From Asanoa ishikariensis (GTDB lineage: Bacteria; Actinomycetota; Actinomycetes; Mycobacteriales; Micromonosporaceae): DNA of 64,000 nt. The translations under genes and the position numbers were made by a program. Of this stretch, positions 28,565 through 38,690 are shown in pieces. The notes under the pieces were generated by a model that worked only from the letters and a program-made list of their open reading frames with translations, ran no database searches and had not been told where the DNA came from. The stretch spans positions 186,001 through 250,000 of the forward strand of contig NZ_FNQB01000006.1 of the NCBI RefSeq assembly GCF_900107455.1, read 5' to 3'. Position 1 is the first letter of the stretch. Every line of letters begins with the position of its first letter.

Positions 28565-29601
28565 GATCCTGCCTCCAACTTCGGGCGGACCTGCTCCTGC
28601 CAGATCCGCTTGCGCTCCGCCACCGGCAGGTGGCAGCGCACCAGGTGGCCCCGGCCGGACTCGACCAGCTCCGGGACCTCCGTCGTACCCCGACCGCCGG
28701 TCTGCGGCTCGTAGGTGCAGCGCGGATGGAACGCGCAGCCCGACGGCACGTTGATCAGCGAGGGCGGGGTGCCCTTGATCGGCATGAGCCGGTTCGTGAC
28801 GCCCCGGTCGAGCCGCGGCATCGAGCCGAGCAGACCCCAGGTGTACGGGTGCTCCGGCTCTTCGAAGATGGTCACGGCCGAGCCGTACTCGATGCACTTG
28901 CCGCCGTACATGACCAGCACGTCGTCGGCGAGCTCGGCGACCACACCCAGGTCGTGAGTGATGATGATCAGCGCGGAGTTGAACTCCTGCTGCAGGTCAC
29001 GCATCAGGTCGAGGATCTGCGCCTGCACGGTCACGTCGAGGGCCGTGGTCGGCTCGTCGGCGATCAGCAGCTCCGGGTCGCAGGACAGCGCCATCGCGAT
29101 CATCGCGCGCTGCCGCATGCCGCCCGAGAACTGGTGCGGGTAGTCGTCGACCCGGCGGTCCGGCTGCGGGATGCCGACGCGGCCGAGCAGGTCGATCGCG
29201 TGCTTCTTGGCGACCGACTTCGACACGTTGTTGTGCACCCGGTAGGCCTCAACGATCTGATGGCCGACCGTGTAGTACGGGTGCATCGCGGACAGCGGGT
29301 CCTGGAAGATCATCGCCATCCGGCGGCCGCGCATCTTGCGCACGTGCTCCGGGTCGGCGCCGACGATGTCGGTGCCGTCGAGCAGGATCTGGCCGGACAC
29401 CCGGGCGTTGCGCTTGTTGTGCAAGCCCAGGATGCCGAGGCTGGTCACCGACTTGCCGGAGCCCGACTCGCCGACGATGCCCAGCGTCTTGCCGCGCTGC
29501 AGCGAGAAGTTCAGGCCGTCGACGGACTTGACCAGGCCGTCGTCGGTCGGGAAGTGGATGCGCAGGTCCCGCACATCGAGGAAGGCATCTGGAGCAGGCA
29601 T
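28561..29601 (-). CDS. Oligopeptide ABC transporter ATP-binding protein (OppD-like)
   Basis: A 346-residue ABC ATPase with Walker [24 protein letters not shown], signature [15 protein letters not shown], Walker [13 protein letters not shown] and the OppD C-terminal segment [17 protein letters not shown]. It pairs with the OppF-like subunit. The start shares one base with the permease stop upstream, so translation is coupled. Confidence 0.93.
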   Translation of the reverse strand: MPAPDAFLDVRDLRIHFPTDDGLVKSVDGLNFSLQRGKTLGIVGESGSGKSVTSLGILGLHNKRNARVSGQILLDGTDIVGADPEHVRKMRGRRMAMIFQDPLSAMHPYYTVGHQIVEAYRVHNNVSKSVAKKHAIDLLGRVGIPQPDRRVDDYPHQFSGGMRQRAMIAMALSCDPELLIADEPTTALDVTVQAQILDLMRDLQQEFNSALIIITHDLGVVAELADDVLVMYGGKCIEYGSAVTIFEEPEHPYTWGLLGSMPRLDRGVTNRLMPIKGTPPSLINVPSGCAFHPRCTYEPQTGGRGTTEVPELVESGRGHLVRCHLPVAERKRIWQEQVRPKLEAGS

Positions 29602-30614
29602 CAGGCCAGCCTCACCCTCGGGTCGATGACCGCGTACACCACGTCCACGATCAGGTTTGCGATGACGACGAAGCCCGCGGAGAAGATGACGAAACCCATC
29701 ACCTTGGGCATGTCGCTGGCCGTAATGGCGTCGATGGCGTACTTGCCGATGCCCGGCAGCGAGAACGTGCTCTCGGTGAGCACCGCGCCGCCCAGCAGCA
29801 GGCCGACATCGAGGCCGAAGATCGTGGCGATCGGAGTGAGCGCCGCGCGCAGGCCGTGTTTGGTGACCACCGTCCGCTCGCGCAGGCCCTTGGCCCGCGC
29901 GGTGCGTATGTAGTCCTCACCCATGGTCTCGAGCATGCCGGCCCGGGTGAGCCGGGCGTAGGCCGCGGAGAACAGCAGAGCCAGCGTGATCCAGGGCAAC
30001 AACAGGTCGTACGCCCAGTCCAGCGGATTTTGTTCGATCGGCGTGTACGAGCCGCCGCGTGCGGTCCAGCCCAGTCCGTAGCTGAAGATGACCAGCGAGA
30101 CGAGGCCGGTCCAGAAGATCGGGAGCGACACGCCGCCGAGGGCGAAGCCCATCGCGGCCCGGTCGAAGATGCTGCCGCGCTTCAGCGCCGACAGGACACC
30201 CGTCGAGACACCGAGGATGACCCAGATGATCGCCGCGCCGAAGGCGAGGGACGCGGTGACCGGGAGCCGGTCGAGGATGTCCGGCAGCACCGGGTTGCGG
30301 CCGATGAACGAGTAGCCGAGGCACGGTGCCGGGCAGTGGTACGTGGAGCCGCCGAAGATGAAGTCTCGGCCGGCGAAGATGGCATGCAGCCAGTCCCAGT
30401 ACTGCTTGAAGAAGTTGTCAGTGAGGCCCAGCGCCTTGGCGGCCTCGGCGACAGCTTCCGGGCTGGCGGTCCGGCCCACGTACCGGGACGCCAGGTCTTC
30501 GGCGGTGCCGCCGGCCCAACGCGGCACCAGGTAGAAGATGCCGAAGGTGATCATGCTGACGATGAGCAACGTCAGCACGGCGCCGAACAGGCGCCGGATG
30601 ATGTACGCGATCAC
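29601..30614 (-). CDS. Oligopeptide ABC transporter permease (OppB-like)
   Basis: A 337-residue inner-membrane permease with about six helices. The N terminus IAYIIRRLFGAVLTLLIVSMITFGIFYLVP is typical of OppB/DppB, and the coupling (EAA) region is EDYIRTARAKGLRERTVVTKHGLRAALTPI. The GTG start is preceded by GGAG at 9 nt. It is separated from the binding-protein gene by a 19-bp hairpin that may set a lower expression level. Confidence 0.92.
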   Translation of the reverse strand: MIAYIIRRLFGAVLTLLIVSMITFGIFYLVPRWAGGTAEDLASRYVGRTASPEAVAEAAKALGLTDNFFKQYWDWLHAIFAGRDFIFGGSTYHCPAPCLGYSFIGRNPVLPDILDRLPVTASLAFGAAIIWVILGVSTGVLSALKRGSIFDRAAMGFALGGVSLPIFWTGLVSLVIFSYGLGWTARGGSYTPIEQNPLDWAYDLLLPWITLALLFSAAYARLTRAGMLETMGEDYIRTARAKGLRERTVVTKHGLRAALTPIATIFGLDVGLLLGGAVLTESTFSLPGIGKYAIDAITASDMPKVMGFVIFSAGFVVIANLIVDVVYAVIDPRVRLA

Positions 30615-30627
30615 GGGGTTCGGCTCC

Positions 30628-30669
30628 GGTGGTCGGCCCGACCCGGTTGCCCGGGTCGGGCCGACCACC
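30628..30669 (-). promoter_or_regulatory. 19-bp hairpin between binding-protein and permease genes
   Basis: A perfect 19-bp inverted repeat (30628-30646 with 30651-30669, loop TTGC) lies in the only large gap of the operon. No T-run follows in the direction of transcription, so it looks like a stabilising or partial-termination structure. It would keep the binding protein in excess over the membrane parts. Confidence 0.65.
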
Positions 30670-30728
30670 GCTCGCCTTCACCTACCTCACTTGGGGTGCT
30701 TGCTAACCAAGAGGTGTAGCGGGACGGA

Positions 30729-32486
30729 TTACTGAACGCCCATCGACAGGTAGTCGTACTGGCCGTAGGCGTCGTTCACGAAGACGTTGGTGGTGTTCTT
30801 GCTACGCACCGTGACCTGCTTGGCCCAAACGCCCGGCAGGATCACCGCCTCCTCCATGACCCGCTTGTCGACGGCGCCCCAGAGAGCGTCCCGCTTGGCG
30901 GTGTCGGTCTCCGTAACCGCCTGGTCAATCATGCTGTTGACCTCGGGGATGTTGACGCTCAGGTTGGACGAGCCACCGGTCTCCCGGATGACCCGGCCGT
31001 CGACGATCTGCGACAGGAAGCCGAAGCCGTCGTTCCAGTCCGCCGCCCAGCTGTTGACCATCAGGCCAAGGTTGTTCTGGTTGCGGTAGCTCGGCTTGCC
31101 CGCGTACAGCGCGAAGTAGTCACCGGTCGGGAACGGCTTCAGCGTGAGCTTGATGCCGACCCGGGCGAGGGACTGCTGCAGCGCCTCGGCGGTCGCCTTC
31201 TCCTTCGGACGCTCGGCCCGGTAGGCGATGTTCGTCTCGAAGCCGTTCGGCGAGCCACAGGCCTGAAGAGCGGCCTTGGCCTTGTCGACGTCACCCTTGT
31301 TGTCCGCGCCGGCCGACCACACGTCGAGCTTCTGGAAGCCCGGGAGCTGCGGCGGGAGCAGACCAGTGGCGATCTCGCCGCCGGACTGGGGGCCGCCGTA
31401 CGCCGTCTGGTAGGTGGTGCGGTCCGCGGCGTACTCGACGGCCTTGCGGCACTCGATGTTCTCGAGGGCCGGGACCTTCGGGTTGATCGAGACGTAGTTC
31501 AGGCGCGCGCTGAGCGGGTTGTCCGCGCGCTCCTTGATGGTCGGGTCACCGAGCACGCGGCTGAGGGCCGCGGGCTGCACACCGGTGCCGGCGATGTCGA
31601 CGTCGAGCGAACCATCGATGATCTGGTTGTCGATGTCGTCAGCCTGCAGGCCGATCTGGACCTCGTACTTGTCCGGCAGAGCCTTGCGGTTCGGGTCGGT
31701 CGACTGGTCCCACTGGTCGTTGCGGACCAGGGTGAAGCCCTTACCGGCCGAGTAGCTCTCGAACTTGTACGGGCCCGAGGAGACCACGTGCTCCTTGTAC
31801 TTCGCACCGGTGTCCTTGCCGGCCGGAACCGGGGCGGTCGCCGGGATCTGGGCGAAGTAGTCGAAGCCACCGAACGGCTTGTTCAGGTGGAAGACGATGG
31901 TCTGGTCGTCCGGCGTGTCGATCGCCGGGTTGTCCTGACCCTTGCTCGAGTAAGGGCCCTTGTAGCCCTTGAGGTCGAGGAAGTCGTTGAAGTACGTCGG
32001 CCCGTTGACCAGGGTCGGCTTCTCCAGCGAGCGCGACACACCGTATTCCACGTCCTTCGACGTGATCGGGGTGCCGTCCTCGAACTTCAGACCCTGACGC
32101 AGCTTGTACGTCCAGGTCTTCCCACCGTCGGTGGGCACGCCCAGGCCCTCGGCGAGGTCACCGGTGAGCTCGCTGCTGGTCTTGCCCGGGCCGACCTTGA
32201 ACATGGTCAGCGAACGGGTGTAGAGCCGCGCGAGGTTCCAGGACAGGCCGTAGTAGGTGTCGCCGGGGTCGACCGAGTCCCAGTCCGACGAGATCGCCAT
32301 CTTCAGCGTTCCGCCCTTCTTGTCAGAAGGGTTGAACACCTTGCCGTTGGCGGCGTCGAACGCAGCAGTGGCGGTGCCGCCGGTGCTGCTGTCGGTGTTG
32401 GAATCAGTGCCCCCGCCGCCACAGGCGGCGAGAGCGAGGGCGGCTGCGACGCCAACGGCGACGCCAGTCACCATCCTTCTCTTCAT
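30729..32486 (-). CDS. Peptide-binding lipoprotein of the ABC transporter (OppA/DppA-like)
   Basis: A 585-residue SBP_bac_5 extracellular binding protein. The signal peptide ends at the lipobox LAACGGGG (Cys22). Family segments include GGTLKMAISSDWDSVDPGDTYYG, LRQGLKFEDGTPITSKDVEYG and the late NSWAADWNDGFGFLSQ. It captures peptides outside the membrane and delivers them to the permeases. It lies between the OppC-like and OppB-like permease genes. A hairpin follows its stop. Confidence 0.93.
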   Translation of the reverse strand: MKRRMVTGVAVGVAAALALAACGGGGTDSNTDSSTGGTATAAFDAANGKVFNPSDKKGGTLKMAISSDWDSVDPGDTYYGLSWNLARLYTRSLTMFKVGPGKTSSELTGDLAEGLGVPTDGGKTWTYKLRQGLKFEDGTPITSKDVEYGVSRSLEKPTLVNGPTYFNDFLDLKGYKGPYSSKGQDNPAIDTPDDQTIVFHLNKPFGGFDYFAQIPATAPVPAGKDTGAKYKEHVVSSGPYKFESYSAGKGFTLVRNDQWDQSTDPNRKALPDKYEVQIGLQADDIDNQIIDGSLDVDIAGTGVQPAALSRVLGDPTIKERADNPLSARLNYVSINPKVPALENIECRKAVEYAADRTTYQTAYGGPQSGGEIATGLLPPQLPGFQKLDVWSAGADNKGDVDKAKAALQACGSPNGFETNIAYRAERPKEKATAEALQQSLARVGIKLTLKPFPTGDYFALYAGKPSYRNQNNLGLMVNSWAADWNDGFGFLSQIVDGRVIRETGGSSNLSVNIPEVNSMIDQAVTETDTAKRDALWGAVDKRVMEEAVILPGVWAKQVTVRSKNTTNVFVNDAYGQYDYLSMGVQ

Positions 32487-32542
32487 TCAGTGCTCCCCTT
32501 TGTTTGAGAGGTGGTGGGGCTTCGGGTGGAACCGTTTTGAGC

Positions 32543-33547
32543 TCATCGCGTCTTTGGGTCAAGCGCGTCGCGGAGTCCGTCGCCGAAGAGGTTGAAGGCG
32601 AGCACGGTAATGAAGATCGCCAGGCCCGGCCAGAACATGTAGTGCGGGATCGTGTAGTAGTGCACGGCGTCGCTGAGCATGCCGCCCCAGGTCGCCGTCG
32701 GCGGCCGGATGCCGACGCCCAGGTAGGACAGGCCGGCCTCGAACAGGATGTTCGTCGGGATGAGCAGCGTCGCGTAGATCAGGATCGGCGCCACCAGGTT
32801 CGGCAGCAGCTCCTTGCGCAGGATGTAGCCGCTGCGCGCACCGAGACTGCGGGACGCGTCGACGAACTCACGCTCACGCAACGAGAGCGTCTGGCCCCGC
32901 ACGATGCGGGCCATGTAGCCCCAGTTGAAGAAGCCGATGATGAAGATCAGCAGCACTATTCGCAGCGTGTCGCCGGAGAGCCCGAACGCCTTGTCCGGGA
33001 TGACACCGGCCAGCGCGATCGCGAACACCAGGATCGGGAACGCCAGGAACAGGTCCATCGCGCGACTGATCAGCCAGTCGACCCACCCGCCGAGGTAACC
33101 GGCGATGAGGCCGAGCGTCGCGCCGATGACCACCGAGAGCAGGGTCGCCAGGAACGCGATCAGCAACGAGATGCGGGCGCCGTAGAGGACCCGGCTGAAG
33201 ATGTCGCGGCCGAAGGGCGGCTCGACACCCATCAGGTGCTTGGAGTCGAACGCTCCCCACGGGAACTTCGACAGGGGCGCCTGGGTCGCCGGGTCCATCG
33301 CGTCCTGGTGGAACGAGTTGGGGTCATAGCCCCACGCGTTCACGATGAGTGGCGCGAAGATGGCGACGAGGATCAGAAGGATGATCACGATGCCGCCGGC
33401 CATAGCGGCTTTGTCCCGCTTGAGCCGGCGCCAGGCGATCTGGCCTAGGGAACGTCCTTCGATGGCCTTCTGGGAGCCCTCGGCTTCAGCCGGCGGCTCT
33501 CCGACAGGGACCTGATCGGAAATGGACGCGTCGGGGCCAACGACCAT
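32543..33547 (-). CDS. Oligopeptide ABC transporter permease (OppC-like)
   Basis: A 334-residue permease and first gene of the operon. A soluble N-terminal stretch (about 50 residues) precedes the first helix (AAMAGGIVIILLILVAIFAPLIV); the DFFG-like GRDIFSRVLYGARISLLIAFLATLLSV and the EAA segment REFVDASRSLGARSGYILRKELLPN are typical of OppC/DppC. I start it at the ATG of MVVGPDASIS; a longer open frame upstream has no similarity. Operon order is oppC-oppA-oppB-oppD-oppF. Confidence 0.9.
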   Translation of the reverse strand: MVVGPDASISDQVPVGEPPAEAEGSQKAIEGRSLGQIAWRRLKRDKAAMAGGIVIILLILVAIFAPLIVNAWGYDPNSFHQDAMDPATQAPLSKFPWGAFDSKHLMGVEPPFGRDIFSRVLYGARISLLIAFLATLLSVVIGATLGLIAGYLGGWVDWLISRAMDLFLAFPILVFAIALAGVIPDKAFGLSGDTLRIVLLIFIIGFFNWGYMARIVRGQTLSLREREFVDASRSLGARSGYILRKELLPNLVAPILIYATLLIPTNILFEAGLSYLGVGIRPPTATWGGMLSDAVHYYTIPHYMFWPGLAIFITVLAFNLFGDGLRDALDPKTR

Positions 33548-34028
33548 CAGCTGCCCGGTCCTTTCCCCGGCCGCCGCGCGCAGGTGACCGTGCGACCCGC
33601 AGGACGGACCGGCCCCCGCCGCGTCGACAACCGATCGGTTGGCGCGTACGTGGAGAGTTCGTGATGACCGCCCGACTGGGGTGAGCCGAACGGGCGCGCG
33701 AACGACAGCGACGTCGTGCCGCTGCGTACCGAACAATTTCTCGCGTCGTCGCTCAGCGTCAAGGGCGGGGGAGGGGCGTAACCAACTTCAGGCCTGCCCG
33801 TAATGACAATGTGACCTGCCAACTCGGAACCTCGGGTAATCGGGGGATGACGCTGTGCCCGGACGTGAAAACGTCTTCGGTGTGACGGTCATGCTGGCAC
33901 ACGGTTCGGCCAGTGTCATATTGACCCCTGGTCTCGAACCGGACAGCTTGCCCCGATATGCCCGATGCGTGGGCATTCGATGTGTCTAAGTTGCAGTAAT
34001 TTGCGGCTTCCCGCTGGTGGGAAGTGAC
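33548..34028. other. Intergenic region upstream of the opp operon
   Basis: A 481-nt gap between recR and the peptide-transport operon on the same strand. No credible gene is seen; short open frames here have poor codon use. It should contain the opp promoter. A weak candidate on the minus strand is TTGACG near 33765 with an A/T-rich AAATTG stretch about 18 nt on; I could not settle a transcription start. Confidence 0.5.
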
Positions 34029-34622
34029 TCAGACCGCACGCCTGCCCTCGAAAGCGCGGCCCAATGTGATCTCGTCGGCGTACTCCAGGTCGCCACCGAC
34101 CGGAAGCCCGCTGGCCAGCCGCGTTACGGCAATGCCCATCGGCTTGACCAGGAGGGCGATGTAGGTCGCCGTTGCTTCACCCTCGGTATTCGGATCGGTC
34201 GCCAGGATCAACTCCTTGACCTCCCCCGACCCGAGCCGGCTCATCAGCTCACGAACCCGCAGGTTGTCCGGGCCGATGCCCTCGAGCGGGTTGATCGCGC
34301 CGCCGAGCACGTGGTACCTGCCGCGGAACTCACCCGTCCGCTCGACCGCGACGACGTCTTTCGGCTCTTCGACGACGCACAGGTATTCGTTGGAGCGCCG
34401 CGGATCGCGACAGATCCGGCACTGCTCCGACTCGGCCACGTTGAAACAGGTGGTGCAGAAGCGCACCTGGTCCTTGACCCGGTTGAGCACCGTGGCCAGC
34501 CGGGTGACGTCGGCCGGGTCGGCCGAGAGAATGTGGAACGCGATCCGCTGGGCGCTCTTCGGCCCGACACCGGGTAGGCGGCCCAACTCGTCGATCAGAT
34601 CCTGGATCGCGCCTTCATACAC
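34029..34622 (-). CDS. recR: Recombination mediator RecR
   Basis: A 197-residue recombination protein that works with RecF/RecO to load RecA. It shows the helix-hairpin-helix [20 protein letters not shown], a four-cysteine zinc finger ([19 protein letters not shown]), the Toprim domain beginning [13 protein letters not shown] and the C-terminal Walker-B-like [12 protein letters not shown]. Length is normal. It is third in dnaX-ybaB-recR. Confidence 0.96.
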   Translation of the reverse strand: MYEGAIQDLIDELGRLPGVGPKSAQRIAFHILSADPADVTRLATVLNRVKDQVRFCTTCFNVAESEQCRICRDPRRSNEYLCVVEEPKDVVAVERTGEFRGRYHVLGGAINPLEGIGPDNLRVRELMSRLGSGEVKELILATDPNTEGEATATYIALLVKPMGIAVTRLASGLPVGGDLEYADEITLGRAFEGRRAV

Positions 34623-34648
34623 TGCTCGGCTTCCTTAGCCTTGGTCTC

Positions 34649-34981
34649 TTAAAACCCGGGCAGGCCGAGGCCGCCCATGCCGCCGCTGACCGGGCCCATC
34701 TTCTCCTCGGTCAGAGCACGCACGGCCTCGCTGCCGTTGCGCAGCGCCGCGACCACCAGGTCCTCGAGCGTCTCGACATCGTCCGCGTCGACCGCCTTGG
34801 GGTCGATCTTGACGCTCAGCACCTCGCCGGTGCCGCTCAGGGTCGCCGTGACCAGGCCACCGCCGGCGGTGCCGGTCACCTCCGCCTCAGCGAGTTCGGC
34901 CTGCGCGTCGGCGATCTGCTGCTGCATCTTCTGCGCTTGCTTCATGAGCTGCTGCAGGTTGGGCTGTCCACCGGGGCGCAC
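34649..34981 (-). CDS. YbaB/EbfC family nucleoid-associated protein
   Basis: A 110-residue small DNA-binding protein. The N-terminal coiled helix (LQQLMKQAQKMQQQIADAQAELAEAEV), the beta core GGGLVTATLSGTGEVLSVKIDP and the Gly/Met-rich tail are typical. The family forms dimers binding DNA near the nucleoid. It sits in the conserved dnaX-ybaB-recR order, 26 nt before recR. The start is GTG. Confidence 0.92.
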   Translation of the reverse strand: MRPGGQPNLQQLMKQAQKMQQQIADAQAELAEAEVTGTAGGGLVTATLSGTGEVLSVKIDPKAVDADDVETLEDLVVAALRNGSEAVRALTEEKMGPVSGGMGGLGLPGF

Positions 34982-35075
34982 GGGAGACTCCTTCGTCGAG
35001 ACCGTCGGTCCCTTTAGAGACTAGTGGGGCGATCGGGTCCGCCGCTGGCGAGGTGCGTTCCCCATCGAGTCGCGC

Positions 35076-38000
35076 CTACTTGAGATCGATCTCGCCGATC
35101 CGCTCGACGCCCAGAGCCTCGTGGAGAAGGGCAAATGCCTGTTGCTCACTGCTCTGCCGCGCGATCTTCTCGTCGATCACCTCGTCGGTCGGCTCGTCTC
35201 CGGGGTCGAAGCCCTCGAAACTTGCCTTGCCTGGGGAGGTCTTGGCTGAGGCCGCCTTGCCCGGGTTGTCGTAGTCCGGGTCGAAGGGTGGTTCGCCCGC
35301 CCAGTCGGCTTCCGCTGCCTTGGTCTGCGGCGTCGGGGGTGCCGTTGCCGTCTTGCCTCGGCCCGCCGCTGCTCGGGCCGCTGCCCGGGCGGCGGCCGCG
35401 GCGATACCGCCACCGCCGGCTGGGGCGGGGCGGGCCTGTGCCGGGGCGGCTGCGGTCGCGACGGCGACCGGAGTGGCTACCGCGACCGGTGCGGTCTGTG
35501 GGGCGATAGCCGCGCTGAAGGCGGGAACCGCCGCCTCGGGCCAGTCGGAATCGGCGGAGTCACTGTCGCCGTCGGACTGCAGGCCGCCTGGTAGGGCGGT
35601 TTCCGGCCAGTCCTCTTCCTCGTCCGCGGCCGGTGGCGGGGTGGCTGCTGTCGGCCGCCCTTGTCCACGCCGGTCGGCGTTCGGTTGCCCACCTGCCCGG
35701 TCGCGGTCGGGTGCCGGGCTCGCGGGTGCTGGCCGGCCGGAGTCACGTCGGTCGGCGCTCGCCTGGTCGCCGCCTTCGCCGCGGTTCGGCGTCGCCATGG
35801 TGGAGTCCACGGACGCCGGTTCGGCTTGGGCTGCGGCGCTCATCGACGCGCGCGTGCCATCGCCATCGCTCGCGGCCTGCGGAGCAGCGCTCGCGATCCG
35901 GTCCTGTCCGCCGTCGTCTTGGCCGGGCTCGGCCGAGTTAGGTCCCCGGTCGACGCCATCACGGTGGACTGTCGCGACAGGGGTGGGCCTGGTAGCTAGG
36001 TCGGCCGGGTGGTCTTCGTCGGATGAGCGGTCGCCGGAGGCGCCGCTCTCGCTCCGACCGCTCGACGAACGCTCGCGCGCTCCGCGTTCCTGGCCAGGCG
36101 CACGGCCACCGGCTGCCGAAGAGCTGCCGGTCGAGTCGCGCCCGCCGGCCGGGCGGGCAGGCGCCGGACCCGCGCCCTGGCCACCGGCACGCTCGTCGCC
36201 AGCCAACTCGCAGCGGATCTGCCAGCGACTGCCGAGCACCTCGTAGATCGCGTCCGACACCGGCTCGGGATTTTCGGCCAGCGTGCGGGCGTGGAAGGCG
36301 TGGCGGAAGGTCAGCACCAGCGTGTCGCCGTCGATGTCGCGGACGGTCGCCTCGCTGGCCAGCGCCGCGATCCTCTTGTTGTCGATCCGAACCATGGTGA
36401 CGATCTCGTCCCAGACCCGGCGCACACCGGCCGCGTCGAGCGCACCGGGCGCGGCGACCTCCGGAATCACCGGCTCCGGCGTAGCGGGGTCGGCCATCAC
36501 CGCCTGCGGCGGCACCCGGCGCGGGGGCTCGTCGTGGCCGTTGCTCGTGGGTTCGTCGGCCCAGGCATCGGCAGCGGCACCGTCGGTCCCCTGGACCGAT
36601 GACTGTGCGGGGCGGTTGCCCGCTACCCGGGAATCGGGAGCCGGCGAGTCGCCGTCACCGGGCACCGTCTCGTCGTCGGCCACGATCTCGGTGCGGCGCG
36701 GCTCACCGTCGACGCGGTTCACCGCCGCACGGGCAGCATCCGCGCCCGACCGCGCCGCGTCCGCGCCACCGCCGGCAACGGCGTCAGCTCCGGCAACGGC
36801 GTCATCGCCCGCAGCCGGCAAAGGGGCACCGCCCGCCGCAGCACCATGAGCGTCAGGCCACGCCGTATCCGCGTCACCGCCGGCGACCCGAGCAGAGCCA
36901 CCGCCGGCAACCGCGCCACCGCCTGTCGCGGCGCGAGCCGCAGCAGCACCACCCGCGCCCGACCGCGCGGCGTCCGCGGCATCGGCAACCGCGGCGCGAG
37001 CGGCAGCCGCAGCGCCACTTGCCGCAGCGCGAGCCGCGGCCGCTCCACGGCTCGCGGCCGCGCGGGCCGCGGCGACGCCTCCGCCCGCGGGCAGGTCGCC
37101 GCCCGCGGAAGCCTGACCAGCGTCGTCACGGTTGGTCGCGGGAGCTCCGTTCCGGGTGGCCGGTGCCGCATCGCCCGCACCGCCCGGCTGCCGGGTCGCG
37201 CCCCGGCCGGCGAGCGCAGCCGGACCCGAATAGTCGTCGCGGGGCTCTTCGGACGCGAAGCCCTGGTCGCCCGCCATGGCCAGCCGGTGCTCCATGCGCT
37301 CGAGTCGCTGAAGCAGGTTGCTCTCGGACCGGTCCGCGGTCGGCAGCAGCATCCGCGCCGTGATCAGTTCGAGCAGCAGGCGGGGCGCGGTGGTGCCGCG
37401 CATTTCGATCAGGCCGTTGTGCACGATGTCGGCGCACCGGGACAGTGTCGCCGGGCCGAGCCGTTGGGCCTGGGCGTTCATCCGTTCGAGCTGGTCGACC
37501 GGGCCGTCGATCAGGCCCTTGGCCGCGGCCTCCGGGACCTGCTGCATGACGATCAGGTCGCGCAGCCGCTCCAGCAGGTCGGACGCGAACCGGCGCGGAT
37601 CGTGGCCGGCCTCGGCGACCCGGTCGATCGTGGCGTAGGCGGCCGCGCCGTCGCTGGCGGCCAGCGCGTCGCACATCTCGTCGATCAGCGCAGCGTCGGT
37701 CACGCCGAGCAGGGCCACCGCCCGCGCGTAGCTGACGCCCTCCGGACCCGCACCGGCGATGAGCTGGTCGAGCACCGACAGGGTGTCGCGGGCACTGCCG
37801 CCGCCGGCCCGGACCACCAGCGGGAACACCGGAGGCTCGACCTTCACCTTTTCGGCCTCGGCGAGCTGCTCGAGATAGGGCCGCAAAATTCCTGGCGGAA
37901 TCAGCCGGAAGGGGTAATGGTGCGTGCGCGACTTGATCGTGCCGAGGACCTTGTCGGGCTCGGTCGTCGCGAAGATGAACTTGACGTAGTCGGGCGGCTC

Positions 38001-38435
38001 TTCGACCAACTTGAGCAGCGCGTTGAAGCCCTGCGTCGACACCATGTGCGCCTCGTCGATCACGTAGATCTTGAAGCGGCTGGAGGCCGGGGCGAAGAAG
38101 GCGCGCTCGCGCAGCTCACGGGCGTCGTCGACGCCGCCGTGGCTGGCCGCGTCGATCTCGATCACGTCGATCGAGCCGGAGCCGTCGGGCGCGAGCGCAC
38201 GGCACGACTCACAAACCCCACAGGGCTCAGGCGTGGGACCGCGCTCGCAGTTGAGTGAGCGGGCGAGGATGCGCGCGCTGGAGGTCTTGCCGCAGCCCCG
38301 TGGGCCGGAGAACAGGTAGGCATGGTGAAGCCGACCGCTGCGCAAGGCCTGCGACAACGGCTCGGTCACATGTTCCTGGCCGATCACCTCGGCGAATGTC
38401 CGCGGCCGGTACTTGCGGTAGAGCGCGAGCGCCAC
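35076..38435 (-). CDS. dnaX: DNA polymerase III subunit gamma/tau
   Basis: A 1119-residue clamp-loader subunit. The AAA+ core has Walker A GPRGCGKT (44-51), zinc-binding cysteines 63, 72, 75 and 78, and Walker B DEAH (127-130), followed by domain III to about residue 380. The rest is a very long Ala/Gly/Asp-rich linker (about 390-720 and 780-1040) around a tau-like domain (RRVWDEIVTMVRIDNKRIAALASEATV). The Escherichia coli tau is 643 residues, so the linker is greatly expanded. The start is the GTG after GGGAGGGA; the TTG four codons upstream is not preferred. Confidence 0.95.
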   Translation of the reverse strand: MALALYRKYRPRTFAEVIGQEHVTEPLSQALRSGRLHHAYLFSGPRGCGKTSSARILARSLNCERGPTPEPCGVCESCRALAPDGSGSIDVIEIDAASHGGVDDARELRERAFFAPASSRFKIYVIDEAHMVSTQGFNALLKLVEEPPDYVKFIFATTEPDKVLGTIKSRTHHYPFRLIPPGILRPYLEQLAEAEKVKVEPPVFPLVVRAGGGSARDTLSVLDQLIAGAGPEGVSYARAVALLGVTDAALIDEMCDALAASDGAAAYATIDRVAEAGHDPRRFASDLLERLRDLIVMQQVPEAAAKGLIDGPVDQLERMNAQAQRLGPATLSRCADIVHNGLIEMRGTTAPRLLLELITARMLLPTADRSESNLLQRLERMEHRLAMAGDQGFASEEPRDDYSGPAALAGRGATRQPGGAGDAAPATRNGAPATNRDDAGQASAGGDLPAGGGVAAARAAASRGAAAARAAASGAAAAARAAVADAADAARSGAGGAAAARAATGGGAVAGGGSARVAGGDADTAWPDAHGAAAGGAPLPAAGDDAVAGADAVAGGGADAARSGADAARAAVNRVDGEPRRTEIVADDETVPGDGDSPAPDSRVAGNRPAQSSVQGTDGAAADAWADEPTSNGHDEPPRRVPPQAVMADPATPEPVIPEVAAPGALDAAGVRRVWDEIVTMVRIDNKRIAALASEATVRDIDGDTLVLTFRHAFHARTLAENPEPVSDAIYEVLGSRWQIRCELAGDERAGGQGAGPAPARPAGGRDSTGSSSAAGGRAPGQERGARERSSSGRSESGASGDRSSDEDHPADLATRPTPVATVHRDGVDRGPNSAEPGQDDGGQDRIASAAPQAASDGDGTRASMSAAAQAEPASVDSTMATPNRGEGGDQASADRRDSGRPAPASPAPDRDRAGGQPNADRRGQGRPTAATPPPAADEEEDWPETALPGGLQSDGDSDSADSDWPEAAVPAFSAAIAPQTAPVAVATPVAVATAAAPAQARPAPAGGGGIAAAAARAAARAAAGRGKTATAPPTPQTKAAEADWAGEPPFDPDYDNPGKAASAKTSPGKASFEGFDPGDEPTDEVIDEKIARQSSEQQAFALLHEALGVERIGEIDLK

Positions 38436-38690
38436 AGTCCCTCCCAACGGCGTCTAGCCTCTCACGCCGTACCGACAGGTCGCCCGCCCCATAACGGTGA
38501 TCCGGGCGCCACCAACTGGGTTGGCAACGCCCGGAACATCGCACGAGGTAGCCGGCGCAGTTGGGGGGTGAGGGGCCTGCGCCGACTTCGCACACACTGG
38601 CACACGCACGACATGGACGGGACGCTCCGGTTGCGTCGTATTTAGGTCATGGCGCATACTCGCCAGCGCTTGACCTGGGGGAAGTAACAC

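Noticed and set aside
33548-34028. Small genes upstream of the opp operon
   Set aside because: Short frames there lack ribosome sites and the third-position G/C bias seen in real genes.
35320-36246. Plus-strand frames over the dnaX linker
   Set aside because: They are shadows of the Ala/Gly/Asp-rich linker and have no family features.
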